Shown one piece after another: positions 26,932 through 36,944 of a stretch of 53,409 bases of DNA; the stretch's first letter is position 1, and each line of letters starts with the position of its first letter. The notes under the pieces are model-generated. The model made no database searches. It was not told the origin of the DNA and saw nothing but the letters and a program-made list of their open reading frames with translations. A program made the position numbers and the translations under genes. Origin of the DNA: Paracoccaceae bacterium (GTDB lineage: Bacteria > Pseudomonadota > Alphaproteobacteria > Rhodobacterales > Rhodobacteraceae); the NCBI GenBank assembly GCA_026419405.1, contig JANZZL010000015.1, forward strand, positions 1 to 53,409. The letters are read 5' to 3'.

Positions 26932-28113
26932 TCACGCCGCGGCATCGGCCTGCACCGCTGCGGCCGCGCGGTCGAGGCGGGCGACCGCCTCGGCGATCTC
27001 CTCTTCGGTGATGGTCAGCGGCGGCAGGATGCGGACCACGTTGTCGGCCGCCGGCACGGTCAGCACCGCCTCGGCATAGCCGGCCTGCACCACGTCGGCA
27101 TTCGCCGCGCGGCACTTCAGGCCGAGGATCAGGCCCGTCCCGCGGACCTCCTCGAACACCTCCGGACGGGCCGCGACGAGGCCCTCGAGCTTCTGCCGGA
27201 GGAGCACCGACTTGCGCTTCACCTCGTCGAGGAAGGCCGGCTCGGCGACGATGCGCATCACCGCGAGCCCCACCGCGCAGGCCAGCGGGTTGCCGCCGTA
27301 GGTGGAGCCGTGGCTGCCCGCCGTCATGCCCTGCGCCGCCCGCTCGGTCGCGAGCACCGCGCCGAGCGGGAAGCCGCCGCCGATGCCCTTGGCCACCATC
27401 ATGATGTCGGGCGCGATCCCGGCCCATTCGTGGGCGAAGAGGCGCCCGGTGCGGCCCATGCCGCACTGCACCTCGTCGAGGATCAGCAGCGCCCCGGTCG
27501 CATCGCAGAGGTCGCGCAGGCCCTTCAGGCAGGCGTCGGGCAGGGCGCGGATGCCGCCTTCGCCCTGGATCGGCTCGACCATCACCGCCGCGGTCCTCGG
27601 ACCGACGGCGTTCCTGAGCCGTTCGTGATCGCCCCAGGGCACGTGCACGAAGCCCGGCATCAGCGGGCCGAAGCCCTTGACCATCTTCTCCGACCCCGCG
27701 GCCGCGATCGCGCCGGTGGAGCGGCCGTGGAAGGCGCCCTCGAAGGTCACGATCTCGTCGCGGTCCTCGCCCTTCGCGTGCCAGTGCCGCCGCGCCATCT
27801 TGATCGCGAGCTCGGCCGCCTCGGTGCCCGAGTTGGTGAAGAACACGGTGTCGGCGAAGCTCGCCCCGACGAGCGCCTCGGCCAGCGCCTCCTGTTCGGG
27901 GATCCGGTAGAGGTTCGAGACGTGCCAGAGCCGCTGCGCCTGCGCGGTCAGCGCCGCAACCAGCGCGGGATGGGCATGGCCCAGCGCATTGACCGCGATG
28001 CCCGCGCCGAGGTCGAGGAAGCGCCGCCCGTCGGCCTCGACAAGCCACGAGCCCTCGCCCCTGACGAAGGTCAGCGGCGCGCGGTTGTAGGTCGGCAGCA
28101 CGGCGGGGATCAT
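26932..28113 (-). CDS. argD: Acetylornithine/succinyldiaminopimelate aminotransferase
   Basis: 393 residues, class III PLP aminotransferase. Pyridoxal lysine K242 ([13 protein letters not shown]), [12 protein letters not shown] (212-223), [15 protein letters not shown] and [16 protein letters not shown] are typical of ArgD. It converts N-acetylglutamate semialdehyde to N-acetylornithine, and often also serves lysine synthesis. I chose ATG 28111-28113 ([14 protein letters not shown]) because it begins the conserved N-terminus and has GAGGA upstream; an in-frame start 19 codons earlier adds unconserved sequence. Confidence 0.96.
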   Translation of the reverse strand: MIPAVLPTYNRAPLTFVRGEGSWLVEADGRRFLDLGAGIAVNALGHAHPALVAALTAQAQRLWHVSNLYRIPEQEALAEALVGASFADTVFFTNSGTEAAELAIKMARRHWHAKGEDRDEIVTFEGAFHGRSTGAIAAAGSEKMVKGFGPLMPGFVHVPWGDHERLRNAVGPRTAAVMVEPIQGEGGIRALPDACLKGLRDLCDATGALLILDEVQCGMGRTGRLFAHEWAGIAPDIMMVAKGIGGGFPLGAVLATERAAQGMTAGSHGSTYGGNPLACAVGLAVMRIVAEPAFLDEVKRKSVLLRQKLEGLVAARPEVFEEVRGTGLILGLKCRAANADVVQAGYAEAVLTVPAADNVVRILPPLTITEEEIAEAVARLDRAAAAVQADAAA

Positions 28114-28248
28114 CGCGCGGTCCTCGGCTGGAGAAGGCCCATGCGTGCCCGAGCCGCGCCGCTTAGTCAACGCCGGCGCAGCGGCTTCGGGGCGGCACCG
28201 GCCGGCAGGAACCGGTGCACGCCCGCCGCCCGGTCGCGGCGGGGCGGC

Positions 28249-29115
28249 TCAGCGCAGCGTCACCGCGCGGCGGTAGAGGTGCCAGGTCGCATGGCCGAGC
28301 ACCGGCACCACCACGGCAAGCCCGAGCAGCCCCGGCAGCGCCCCGATCACCAGGCCCGCGGCCACGATCAGCCCCCAGGTCGCCGCCGCGCCGGGGTTGC
28401 GGCGCACCACGGCGAGCGAGGTGGCGAGCGCGAGCGGCACGCCCGCGTGCCGGTCGAGCACCAGCGGGAAGGAGACGAGCGCGATGACGAGCGCGGCGGC
28501 CGCGAACAGGAAGCCCACGCCGAAGCCGGCGACGATCATCGTCCAGCCCGCGGGCGTCGTCAGCACCTCGGTGGCGAAGGCCGCGAGGGAGGCCGGGGGC
28601 TCGGGGCCGAGCGTGGCGAGGTAGATCGCGTAGGCGGCGACCATCCAGAGCACGAAGAGCGCGCCGAGATAGAGGCTGAGGACCAGGATCGCCCCGAAGG
28701 AGGGCGAGGAGAAGGGCGCGAAGGCCGCACCCCAGCCGGGGTCGAGCCCGGCCTCGCGCTGCCGGCTCAGCTCCATCAGCCCGACCGAGGCGACCGGGCC
28801 GACCAGGGCGAAGCCCGAGACCAGCGGGAAGAGCAGCGGCAGCAGCTCCTGCCGGTAGATGCCCCAGGCCATGAGCAGGCCCGCGACCGGGTAGATGAGG
28901 CAGAGGAAGATCACGTAGCTGCGGAAGGCGCCGAAGTCCTCAAGCCCCCGCCTGAGCGCGTGGCGGATGTCCTCCACCCCGATCGCGTTGACCCGGATGT
29001 CCTCGGACCGGATCGGCTCGCCGCCCAGCGCCGCCGCGTTCGCGCCGACGTGCTGGCCGGCGTGGGCCAGCGTCTGGGCCGTCCAGGACAGGGGGTTGCC
29101 GATGGTCTTGGGCAT
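28249..29115 (-). CDS. DUF2189 family integral membrane protein
   Basis: 288 residues. After a soluble N-terminus (with DIRVNAIGVEDIRHALRRGLEDF, typical of DUF2189) there are about six hydrophobic segments, including YVIFLCLIYPVAGLLMAW, LVSGFALVGPVASVGLM, LVLSLYLGALFVLWMVAAYAIYL, MIVAGFGVGFLFAAAALVIAL and GLIVAAGLVIGALPGLLGLAVVV. The conserved PFSSPSFGA-type loop lies between segments. Function is unknown; the family is common in alphaproteobacteria. Upstream, 279 bases separate it from the divergent gcrA. Confidence 0.85.
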   Translation of the reverse strand: MPKTIGNPLSWTAQTLAHAGQHVGANAAALGGEPIRSEDIRVNAIGVEDIRHALRRGLEDFGAFRSYVIFLCLIYPVAGLLMAWGIYRQELLPLLFPLVSGFALVGPVASVGLMELSRQREAGLDPGWGAAFAPFSSPSFGAILVLSLYLGALFVLWMVAAYAIYLATLGPEPPASLAAFATEVLTTPAGWTMIVAGFGVGFLFAAAALVIALVSFPLVLDRHAGVPLALATSLAVVRRNPGAAATWGLIVAAGLVIGALPGLLGLAVVVPVLGHATWHLYRRAVTLR

Positions 29116-29394
29116 GCGTGCCTCCCTCGCAGCGGGCGCGGGCCGCGACCGCCGCGGCGCGACCCGCCCGGGCGCCCCGGTCGGGCCGCCCCTCTCCGGC
29201 AGGGTAGCACGAAACGGCGCGCCGCGCGCCTCACGATCGGGCGACCGGGGCGGAGAGCCGGGCGTTCCTCCGGGCGCCGGCGCGCGGGCGGCGCCGCGCG
29301 GCTTGTCTCCCGGCGCGGCGGTCGGCTATATGGGCGCCTGCCGGAACGCAGCCCGCGCCCGACCCGGCCCGGGCGCCCCTCGCGGAGGAATCCG

Positions 29395-29979
29395 ATGTCC
29401 TGGACCGACGAGCGCGTCGAGCTCCTCAAGAAGATGTGGTCCGAGGGCCAGTCGGCCAGCCAGATCGCCAAGGAGCTGGGCGGCGTCACGCGCAACGCGG
29501 TGATCGGCAAGGTGCACCGGCTCGGCCTGTCGAACCGGGCCGGCGCGCCGCCCGGCACGCCCGAGCGCGAGCCCGACCGGCCCGAGCCCAAGCCTGCCGC
29601 CGAAACCAGGGCCGAGGCGCGGCCGCGGCCCGCGCTGGTCAAGTCAGACCCCGAGCCGCCGGAGGAACGCCCGGCCGCCCCGGCGCCGGCCCCGGCCGCG
29701 CGCAAGCCCTTCGTCGCCGGCCAGCCGCTGCCGCCGCAGCCCTCGGCCAACGAGATCAGCCCCGAGGCGCTGGCCTCGGTGCGCGAGGTCGAGAAGAAGG
29801 CCCGCAAGCTCACGCTGATGGAGCTGACCGAGCGCACCTGCAAGTGGCCGATCGGCGACCCGGCGACCGACGACTTCTGGTTCTGCGGGCTGCCCACCCA
29901 GCCCGGCAAGCCCTATTGCGAGGCCCATGTCGGCGTGGCCTTCCAGCCGATGAGCGCCCGGCGCGACCGGCGCCGGTAG
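29395..29979 (+). CDS. gcrA: GcrA cell-cycle regulator
   Basis: 194 residues. The N-terminus [20 protein letters not shown] followed by [25 protein letters not shown] is the GcrA DNA-binding domain. A variable Pro/Ala/Glu-rich linker leads to the C-terminal [19 protein letters not shown] and [15 protein letters not shown], which in Caulobacter GcrA binds the sigma70 factor. GcrA activates cell-cycle genes at promoters carrying CcrM-methylated GANTC. GGAGGA precedes the ATG, and a GANTC site (GAATC, 29388-29392) overlaps the ribosome-binding region. The conserved family points strongly to an alphaproteobacterial host. Confidence 0.96.
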   Translation: MSWTDERVELLKKMWSEGQSASQIAKELGGVTRNAVIGKVHRLGLSNRAGAPPGTPEREPDRPEPKPAAETRAEARPRPALVKSDPEPPEERPAAPAPAPAARKPFVAGQPLPPQPSANEISPEALASVREVEKKARKLTLMELTERTCKWPIGDPATDDFWFCGLPTQPGKPYCEAHVGVAFQPMSARRDRRR

Positions 29980-30027
29980 CGATCCCTCTGCCCGGGGCCC
30001 GGCGCGACCGGCGCCGGTAACGATCCC
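29956..30027 (+). repeat. Local duplication of the gcrA 3-prime end
   Basis: 31 bases covering the last gcrA codons, stop and following bases (29956-29986) recur at 29997-30027 with one difference, TAG versus TAA at the stop. The offset is 41 bases, so the second copy is out of frame and non-coding. Each copy contains the inverted repeat CCGGCGC-type core. Confidence 0.8.
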
Positions 30028-30118
30028 GCCGCCCGGCGCCCGCGGCCGCGCCGGCGCGGCATCTTCCCTTCGCCGCCCGGCCGCCCTAGCCTGCGCCCGG
30101 CGAACAGGAGCCATCCCC

Positions 30119-31041
<923 letters not shown>

Positions 31042-31045
<4 letters not shown>

Positions 31046-31803
31046 ACTGGCGCGGCGTCGTCACCATCTACCGCTTCGAGATGGCGCGGTTCTACCGCAC
31101 GCTCTGGGAATCGCTCGCCTCGCCGGTGATCTCCACGGTGCTCTACTTCGTGGTGTTCGGCGCCGCCATCGGCGGCCGGATCGAGGAGGTCGAGGGCGTC
31201 TCCTACGGCGCCTTCATCGTGCCGGGGCTGATCATGCTGACGGTGCTCCAGCAGTCGGTCTCGAACGCCTCGTTCGGGATCTTCTTCCCGAAGTTCATCG
31301 GCACGATGTACGAGATCCTCTCGGCCCCGGTCTCGTTCTACGAGGTGGTGATCGGCTACGTCGGCGCGGCGGCGATGAAGTCGGTGATCATCGCCGGGGT
31401 GACGCTCGCCACCTCCTTCCTCTTCGTCGACGTGACGATCCGGCACCCGGTCTGGATGCTGGCCTTCCTGGTGCTCACCTCGGTCAGCTTCTCGCTGCTC
31501 GGCTTCCTGATCGGCATCTGGGCGAAGGACTTCCAGCAGCTCCAGATCATCCCGCTCATGGTGATCACCCCGCTCGTGTTCCTGGGCGGCGCCTTCTACT
31601 CGGCCTCGATGCTGCCGCCCTTCTGGGAGGGCGTGGCCAAGCTCAACCCGGTGCTCTACCTCGTCTCGGGCTTCCGCTGGAGCTTCTTCGGCCTGGCCGA
31701 CGTGCCGGTGGGCGTGTCGCTCCTCGCCGTCGGGGTGTTCCTCGGCCTGGGCATGCTGGCGGTCTGGTACATCTTCCGCACCGGCTGGCGGCTGCGCAAC
31801 TGA
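31042..31803 (+). CDS. ABC-2 type permease
   Basis: 253 residues with six hydrophobic segments, starting with [18 protein letters not shown] and including [82 protein letters not shown] and [19 protein letters not shown]. The string [19 protein letters not shown] is characteristic of the YadH-like group. It partners the ATPase just upstream. A GGGGG-ACGCG-CCCCC hairpin follows the stop (31804-31818). Confidence 0.92.
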
Positions 31804-31883
31804 GGGGGACGCGCCCCCGGCCCGCCCCGGCGGGTGCGCGGCCCCACTTCCGCCGCGGGCCCCGGCGGTCTATACGCCGGCGC

Positions 31884-33257
31884 ATGCCCGCCGACCCGCC
31901 TCCGCTCCTGAACCCGGGGCCCCGCCCCGATCTCGCCCGCGCCGCCGTGCCCGAAGAGGCCCGCCCCGGCCAGCCGCGGATCGGCATGGTCTCGCTCGGC
32001 TGCCCCAAGGCACTGGTGGACAGCGAGCGCATCCTGACCCGGCTGCGCGCCGAGGGCTACGCGATCAGCCCCGACTACGCCGGCGCCGAGGCGGTCATCG
32101 TCAACACCTGCGGCTTCCTCGATTCGGCCAAGGCGGAAAGCCTCGAGGCCATCGGCGAGGCGCTGCGCGAGAACGGCAAGGTGATCGTCACCGGCTGCCT
32201 CGGCGCCGACCCCGACTTCATCACCGGCGCGCATCCGAAGGTGCTGGCGGTGACCGGGCCCGAGCAGTTCGAGGCGGTGCTGGATGCCGTGCACCGGGCC
32301 TCTCCGCCGCGGCCCGACCCCTTCGTGGACCTGCTGCCCCCGACCGGGGTCAAGCTCACGCCGCGGCACTACAGCTACCTCAAGATCGCCGAGGGCTGCG
32401 ACCACAAGTGCCGCTTCTGCATCATCCCCGACATGCGCGGCCGTCTCGTCAGCCGCCCCGCGCGGGCGGTGCTGCGCGAGGCCGAGAAGCTCGTCGGGGC
32501 GGGCGTGCGCGAGCTTCTGGTGATCAGCCAGGACACCTCGGCCTACGGCACCGACTGGAAGGACCGCGCCGAGAAGTTCCCCATCGTCCCGCTCGCGCGC
32601 GATCTCGGAAGCCTCGGCGCCTGGGTCCGGCTGCACTACGTCTATCCCTACCCGCATGTCCGCGAGCTGATCCCGCTGATGGCCGAGGGGCTCGTGCTGC
32701 CCTATCTCGACATCCCCTTCCAGCACGCCCACCCCGACACGCTCAGGCGCATGGCCCGCCCCGCCGCGGCCGCCCGCACGCTCGACGAGATCGCCGCCTG
32801 GCGGCGCGACTGCCCCGACCTGGTGCTGCGCTCCACCTTCATCGTCGGCTACCCCGGCGAGACCGAGGCGGAGTTCCAGACCCTGCTCGACTGGCTCGAG
32901 GAGGCGCAGCTCGACCGCGTGGGCTGCTTCCGCTACGAGAACGTGAAGGGCGCGCGCTCGAACGACCTGCCGGACCACGTCCCCGAGGAGGTCAAGGACG
33001 AGCGCTGGCACCGCTTCATGGAAAAGGCGCAAGGGATCTCGGCCGCGAAGCTCGCCGCGAAGGTGGGCACGCGGGTCGAGGCCATCGTCGATGCGGTGGA
33101 CGCCGAGGGCGCCACCTGCCGCACGAAGGCCGACGCGCCCGAGATCGACGGCAACCTCTTCATCGACGAGGGCTTCGAGGGCCTCGCGCCCGGCGACATC
33201 GTCACCGTGGAGGTGGACGAGGCGGGCGACTACGACCTGTGGGGAAGGCTCGTCTGA
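31884..33257 (+). CDS. rimO: Ribosomal protein S12 methylthiotransferase RimO
   Basis: 457 residues. UPF0004 domain with cluster cysteines C40, C76 and C105, radical-SAM motif C172-x3-C176-x2-C179 (GCDHKCRFC), and a C-terminal TRAM domain. Strings [12 protein letters not shown] and GRLVSRP separate RimO from MiaB. It adds a methylthio group to the conserved aspartate of ribosomal protein S12. It appears to be a single-gene unit, 80 bases downstream of the ABC-2 permease. Confidence 0.96.
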   Translation: MPADPPPLLNPGPRPDLARAAVPEEARPGQPRIGMVSLGCPKALVDSERILTRLRAEGYAISPDYAGAEAVIVNTCGFLDSAKAESLEAIGEALRENGKVIVTGCLGADPDFITGAHPKVLAVTGPEQFEAVLDAVHRASPPRPDPFVDLLPPTGVKLTPRHYSYLKIAEGCDHKCRFCIIPDMRGRLVSRPARAVLREAEKLVGAGVRELLVISQDTSAYGTDWKDRAEKFPIVPLARDLGSLGAWVRLHYVYPYPHVRELIPLMAEGLVLPYLDIPFQHAHPDTLRRMARPAAAARTLDEIAAWRRDCPDLVLRSTFIVGYPGETEAEFQTLLDWLEEAQLDRVGCFRYENVKGARSNDLPDHVPEEVKDERWHRFMEKAQGISAAKLAAKVGTRVEAIVDAVDAEGATCRTKADAPEIDGNLFIDEGFEGLAPGDIVTVEVDEAGDYDLWGRLV

Positions 33258-33337
33258 CGCGCTCGCGCCGCGACAGGGCGGCCCGGATGTCGTAAACTCT
33301 CCGGCAACTCGACGGACCATTCCGTCCGGAGGAGGCC

Positions 33338-33916
33338 ATGCGCCTTCTTGCGGCGCTTTCGGTCCTGCCCGTCCTGTCCGGTCCGCTCCCGGCCGCCGCC
33401 GACATCTGGCGCAGCTGCTGGGCATCGATCACGGTCTCGACCGCCCATCCGGAGGCGCTGAAGGAACTGGAGGTTCTGGCGCTCCTCGAGGGCCGTGGCC
33501 CCTGCCGGAACCGGCTCCATGCCGACCGTTGCCGCGAGCGGGCGCGGGTGGAGATCGACGAATGCCTTGCCATCCTCTGGTCGCGGCACCGCTTCGACGC
33601 CGAGCTTCCCTGCCAGTGCCGCGACCGGGGCACCCATCGCAGCCAGGAGCCCCGCGGGGTGGCGTTCCAGTGGGAGGGGATACGCCTCTACCCGCCCCCG
33701 AGGTCGCTCTTCCGCGAGACGGTCCACGAGGCCTGCTGCCGGATGGTTCCGAACGGGGGGATGGTCACGGTCCACCTCGGCGGCCTCATCCTGGGCGATC
33801 AGGGATGCGCGATGAGCCATGGCCCCTGCACGCAGTCCGAGTTCACGCTCGAGGCGAAGTTCAGCATCGACTGCCCCCACTGGCGCAACGCCCGGCGCAT
33901 CTGCGACCGGCCGTGA
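33338..33916 (+). CDS. Cys-rich exported protein of unknown function
   Basis: 192 residues with a signal peptide (MRLLAALSVLPVLSGPLPAAA, cleavage near residue 21) and many cysteines in the mature part: WRSC, GPC, DRC, DEC, CQC, ACC, GC, GPC, DCP and ICD. This suggests a disulfide-bonded periplasmic protein. I do not recognise a family. A GGAGGAGG SD precedes the ATG. A perfect 6-bp hairpin (GACGGA / TCCGTC, 33311-33326) sits directly before the SD and could affect translation. Good SD, signal peptide and Cys pairing support a real gene. Confidence 0.65.
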   Translation: MRLLAALSVLPVLSGPLPAAADIWRSCWASITVSTAHPEALKELEVLALLEGRGPCRNRLHADRCRERARVEIDECLAILWSRHRFDAELPCQCRDRGTHRSQEPRGVAFQWEGIRLYPPPRSLFRETVHEACCRMVPNGGMVTVHLGGLILGDQGCAMSHGPCTQSEFTLEAKFSIDCPHWRNARRICDRP

Positions 33917-34039
33917 GCCGCCGCTGCCGGGCCGGAAGGTGGACGCCCGTCCTTGCCGGCCCGCCGGCGGGTGTATCATGCGCGCGCGCAGGACGGGCGA
34001 AGCACCGCCCCTCCGCGCGATGGGGAGGAGGGCAATCCA

Positions 34040-34417
34040 ATGGACATCCCCCGCGGCTTCATGGTGATCGGTAGCCTCTATCTGCTTCTCGGCATCGGGT
34101 TCGGCATCTACATGGGCGCGTCGGGAGACCACACGCTCGCGCCGCTCCATGCGCATATCAACCTGCTCGGCTTCGTGCTGATGACCGTCTTCGGGCTGGT
34201 CTACCGGCAGTATCCGGCGATGGCGGCAAGCGGGCTGGCCACGGCGCACTTCTGGGTGCACCAGCTCGGCGCGCTGGTGCTGATGGTGCTCTTGTTCCTG
34301 CTGATGACGGGGCGGATCACCGAGGCGGCGATGACGCCCGCGGCCCCGGTCGCCGAGCTTCTCGTCCTGCTCGGCGTGGTGGCCTTCGCGGCGAACGCGC
34401 TGCGCAACGCCCGCTGA
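34040..34417 (+). CDS. Small His-containing membrane protein related to heme-copper oxidase subunit I
   Basis: 125 residues, four hydrophobic segments: FMVIGSLYLLLGIGFGIYMG, INLLGFVLMTVFGLVYRQ, FWVHQLGALVLMVLLFLLM and VAELLVLLGVVAFAANAL. The motif LAPLHAHINLLGFV is like the His-bearing helix of cytochrome oxidase subunit I/NnrS-type proteins; a second His pair lies in AHFWVHQLG. Too small for an oxidase, so it may bind heme or be a stand-alone module. It sits alone between two unrelated genes. Confidence 0.75.
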   Translation: MDIPRGFMVIGSLYLLLGIGFGIYMGASGDHTLAPLHAHINLLGFVLMTVFGLVYRQYPAMAASGLATAHFWVHQLGALVLMVLLFLLMTGRITEAAMTPAAPVAELLVLLGVVAFAANALRNAR

Positions 34418-34438
34418 GCCGGGCCGGCGGCGGCGGCC

Positions 34439-35032
34439 TCAGGCGAACACGGCCGGCGGCAACGCCGGCCGCACCCGACCCCGCTCCAGCGCGCGGAGGT
34501 AGTCCCCCACGCGGTGGCTGCCGGACGACTGCGGCTCGCCGGGCAGGATCCAGTGCACCCGTCCGAGGTGGCGGAAGTTCAGGAAGGCGAAGGGCAGGTA
34601 GCAGACCGCGTCGTCGAACCGGCAGAGGTTGAGGATGCGCGCCTCGCCGCGGAACCTGCGCCTGCCGCGCAGCGGCCGGGGCGAGGCGAAGCAGAGCGCA
34701 GGGATGCCGAGCGAGCTCGCCACGATCTGCGCCGAGGCCGCGCCCAGCGAATGGCCGATCACGCGCTCGGCCCCCGCGCCCTTGGCAAAGGGGTAGACGA
34801 TGCGCGCGTGCCGCATGAAGCCCGCGTGCCATTCGCGTCCGCTGTCGCCGGCAGTGACGGCCAGGTTGAAGTCGCCCCAGTCGCTGATCTCGTTCGTGCC
34901 GGGGATCAGCAGCGTCCGGTCGCGCAGCAGGAAGGCCTGCGCGCCGTTCAGGTCGAGCCCGGTCGCAAGCCGCGCCCCGAGCGTTCCGTCATAGGCCCTC
35001 TGGATCAGATCGGCCGCTTCCGCGATGTCCAT
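34439..35032 (-). CDS. Lipase class 3-like alpha/beta hydrolase
   Basis: 197 residues. Nucleophile elbow GHSLGAA (Ser in VIGHSLGAASAQIVASSLG) preceded by the oxyanion strand FLLRDRTLLIPGTNEISDW, as in lipase_3 proteins. A catalytic Asp is probably in CRFDDAVCYLPF and the His in GSHRVGDYL near the C-terminus. No signal peptide, so probably cytosolic. It is convergent with the small membrane protein gene, 21 bases away. The substrate is unknown. Confidence 0.75.
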   Translation of the reverse strand: MDIAEAADLIQRAYDGTLGARLATGLDLNGAQAFLLRDRTLLIPGTNEISDWGDFNLAVTAGDSGREWHAGFMRHARIVYPFAKGAGAERVIGHSLGAASAQIVASSLGIPALCFASPRPLRGRRRFRGEARILNLCRFDDAVCYLPFAFLNFRHLGRVHWILPGEPQSSGSHRVGDYLRALERGRVRPALPPAVFA

Positions 35033-35111
35033 GCTCCGCCCCCCGCGCGCTGCGCCGCCGGGCCGCAGCATAGCACGGGGCGGGGGCCCCCGGCGCGCGC
35101 CGCGTCGCGCC

Positions 35112-35474
35112 TCAGCCGACCAGCACGACCAGCCAGGCGAGGCCGCCCGCGATCGCCGCCATGGCCACCGCGGCGCTTGCCATGTCCTTGATGCGCTTGG
35201 CACGCGGATCGCGGTCGAGCGAGATGTAGTCCACCGCCGCCTCGATCGCCGAGTTGAGGAGCTCGGCCACCAGCACGACGAGGCCGAGCGCCAGCAGCAG
35301 CGCCCGCTCGCCCGGCGTGAGGTCGAGCGCGAAGGCGAGCACCGCGAAGCCGGCGTTGACGGCCGTCCACTGCCTGAGCGACTTCTCCCCCGCCCAGGCC
35401 GCGCGCCAGCCCTCGAGCGACCAGCGGCAGGTGTTGCCCAGCCGCTGCGCCTCCTGCCGCAGATAGTCGATCAT
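35112..35474 (-). CDS. dgkA: Diacylglycerol kinase
   Basis: 120 residues, the usual DgkA size, with three membrane helices: WTAVNAGFAVLAFALDL, ALLLALGLVVLVAELLNSAIEA and ASAAVAMAAIAGGLAWLVVLVG. The active-site string ELLNSAIEAAVD is diagnostic. It phosphorylates diacylglycerol to phosphatidic acid, recycling lipid from membrane-derived sugar transfer. The start ATG 35472-35474 gives the standard N-terminus; upstream in-frame sequence is not conserved. Confidence 0.94.
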   Translation of the reverse strand: MIDYLRQEAQRLGNTCRWSLEGWRAAWAGEKSLRQWTAVNAGFAVLAFALDLTPGERALLLALGLVVLVAELLNSAIEAAVDYISLDRDPRAKRIKDMASAAVAMAAIAGGLAWLVVLVG

Positions 35475-35619
35475 CGCTGCCCTCCTCGCCCCCCGGCACA
35501 GCTTAGGCGAGGCCCGACTGCCGCGCCAGCACCCGGGCCCGCAGGTGTCGCAAGCGTTGCAGACGGGACCGGAAGGTGATGCTATCGTCGCGTGCAACGC
35601 CAGCCCACGGAGGTTCGCG

Positions 35620-36756
35620 ATGGCCCGTGACGAGACCGCCCTTTCCCCCGCCGAGGAACTCCGCGCCAACGTGGCGCGCCCCTTCGGCCAGGCCCTGGCC
35701 ATGCCGAAGTCGGTCTACACCTCGCCCGAGTTCACCCGCCTCGAGGAAGAGCACATCTTCGCCCGGGAATGGCTCTGCGCGGGGCGCGCCGATGCCCTGG
35801 CCGAGCCCGGCGACTACATGACGATGACCATCGCCGGCGAGCCGATCGTCGTGCTGCGCGACGCCACCGGCGCGCTCCGGGCCATGTCGAACGTCTGCCG
35901 GCACCGGATGTCCACGCTGCTCGAGGGCCGCGGGCGGGTCCGCTCGATCGTCTGCCCCTACCACGCCTGGACCTACGGCCTCGACGGCGCGCTCCGCGGC
36001 GCCCCGGCGATGGCGGCCAACGAGGCCTTCTGCCGCTCCGAGATCCGTCTGCCGCAGATCCGCTGCGTGGACTGGCAGGGCTGGATCCTGGTCACGCTCA
36101 ACCCCGACGCGCCCGATCCCGCCGTGATGCTCGCCGACGTGGACCGGCTCGTCGGCCGCTACGAGATGGCGCGCTACCGCGAGGCCTTCCGCGAGGAGTT
36201 CCGCTGGGCCACCAACTGGAAGGTGCTGGCCGAGAACTTCATGGAAAGCTACCACCTGCCGGTCTGCCATGCCGACACGATCGGCCCGACCGTGGACCTG
36301 ATGAAGATGACCTGCCCCGAGGGGCTGCCGTCCTTCAACTACCACCACATCATCAAGAACGACGCGCTCGACCTGACGCTCGCGCATCCCTCGAACACCA
36401 CGCTCCAGGGTGAGGAGCGGCGCACGACCTGGCTGCTGTCGATCTACCCCTCGCTGCTCATCACGCTGACCCCCGGCTACTTCTGGTATCTCTCGCTCAC
36501 CCCCGACGGGCCGGGGCACGTGCACGTGCTCTACGGCGGCGGGCTCTCGGCCGACTGGGCGGCCGATCCCGCGGCCGAGGCGCATTTCGCCCGGCTCAAG
36601 GCGCTGCTCGCCGAGGTGAACGCCGAGGACAAGGGCTGCGTGGAGCGCGTCTACCGCGGCCTCTGCGCGGGGCTCAGCGCGCCGGGGCCGCTGTCGCATC
36701 TCGAGCGGCCGAACTACGACTTCGCCCGCTGGATCGCCTCGCGGATCCCGGCCTGA
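35620..36756 (+). CDS. Rieske-type non-heme iron oxygenase, quaternary-amine group candidate
   Basis: 378 residues. Rieske cluster ligands C93, H95, C112 and H115 (CRHR...CPYH) and the catalytic-domain motif ENFMESYHLPVCH, with iron ligands H212 and H217. The residue before the conserved Asn is Glu205, where most ring-hydroxylating oxygenases have the bridging Asp; a glutamate there is known in the carnitine oxygenase CntA. Hence oxidation of a quaternary amine or betaine is more likely than an aromatic ring. No reductase or beta subunit is nearby. ACGGAGG precedes ATG 35620. A strong hairpin separates it from the transporter operon downstream. Confidence 0.85.
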   Translation: MARDETALSPAEELRANVARPFGQALAMPKSVYTSPEFTRLEEEHIFAREWLCAGRADALAEPGDYMTMTIAGEPIVVLRDATGALRAMSNVCRHRMSTLLEGRGRVRSIVCPYHAWTYGLDGALRGAPAMAANEAFCRSEIRLPQIRCVDWQGWILVTLNPDAPDPAVMLADVDRLVGRYEMARYREAFREEFRWATNWKVLAENFMESYHLPVCHADTIGPTVDLMKMTCPEGLPSFNYHHIIKNDALDLTLAHPSNTTLQGEERRTTWLLSIYPSLLITLTPGYFWYLSLTPDGPGHVHVLYGGGLSADWAADPAAEAHFARLKALLAEVNAEDKGCVERVYRGLCAGLSAPGPLSHLERPNYDFARWIASRIPA

Positions 36757-36763
36757 GGCACCG

Positions 36764-36807
36764 GCCGGACCGGGCGCGCCTGCCGCCCCGCGCCGCCCCG
36801 GTCCGGC
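36764..36807 (+). terminator. Hairpin terminator candidate after the Rieske gene
   Basis: Perfect 11-bp inverted repeat GCCGGACCGGG / CCCGGTCCGGC (36764-36774, 36797-36807) with a 22-base GC-rich loop, starting 8 bases past the stop. Only a short T-containing stretch follows. It marks a likely end of the Rieske transcript. Confidence 0.5.
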
Positions 36808-36944
36808 GATTTCGGTTGCCAAGTCGCGGTCTTGGCGCTTAGCTCGGGGCACAAAACAAGGGTGCCGGTGACAGTCACAGTCCTGTTGCGTCTGGCCTGA
36901 TAACCAGCACCCGGACAACGACCACCCAAGGGGAGATCCTGCAT

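Noticed and set aside
26448-26945. Minus-strand frame of 165 codons between argD and argF as a gene
   Set aside because: Start overlaps argD, no SD, no family resemblance; codon use only weakly coding-like.
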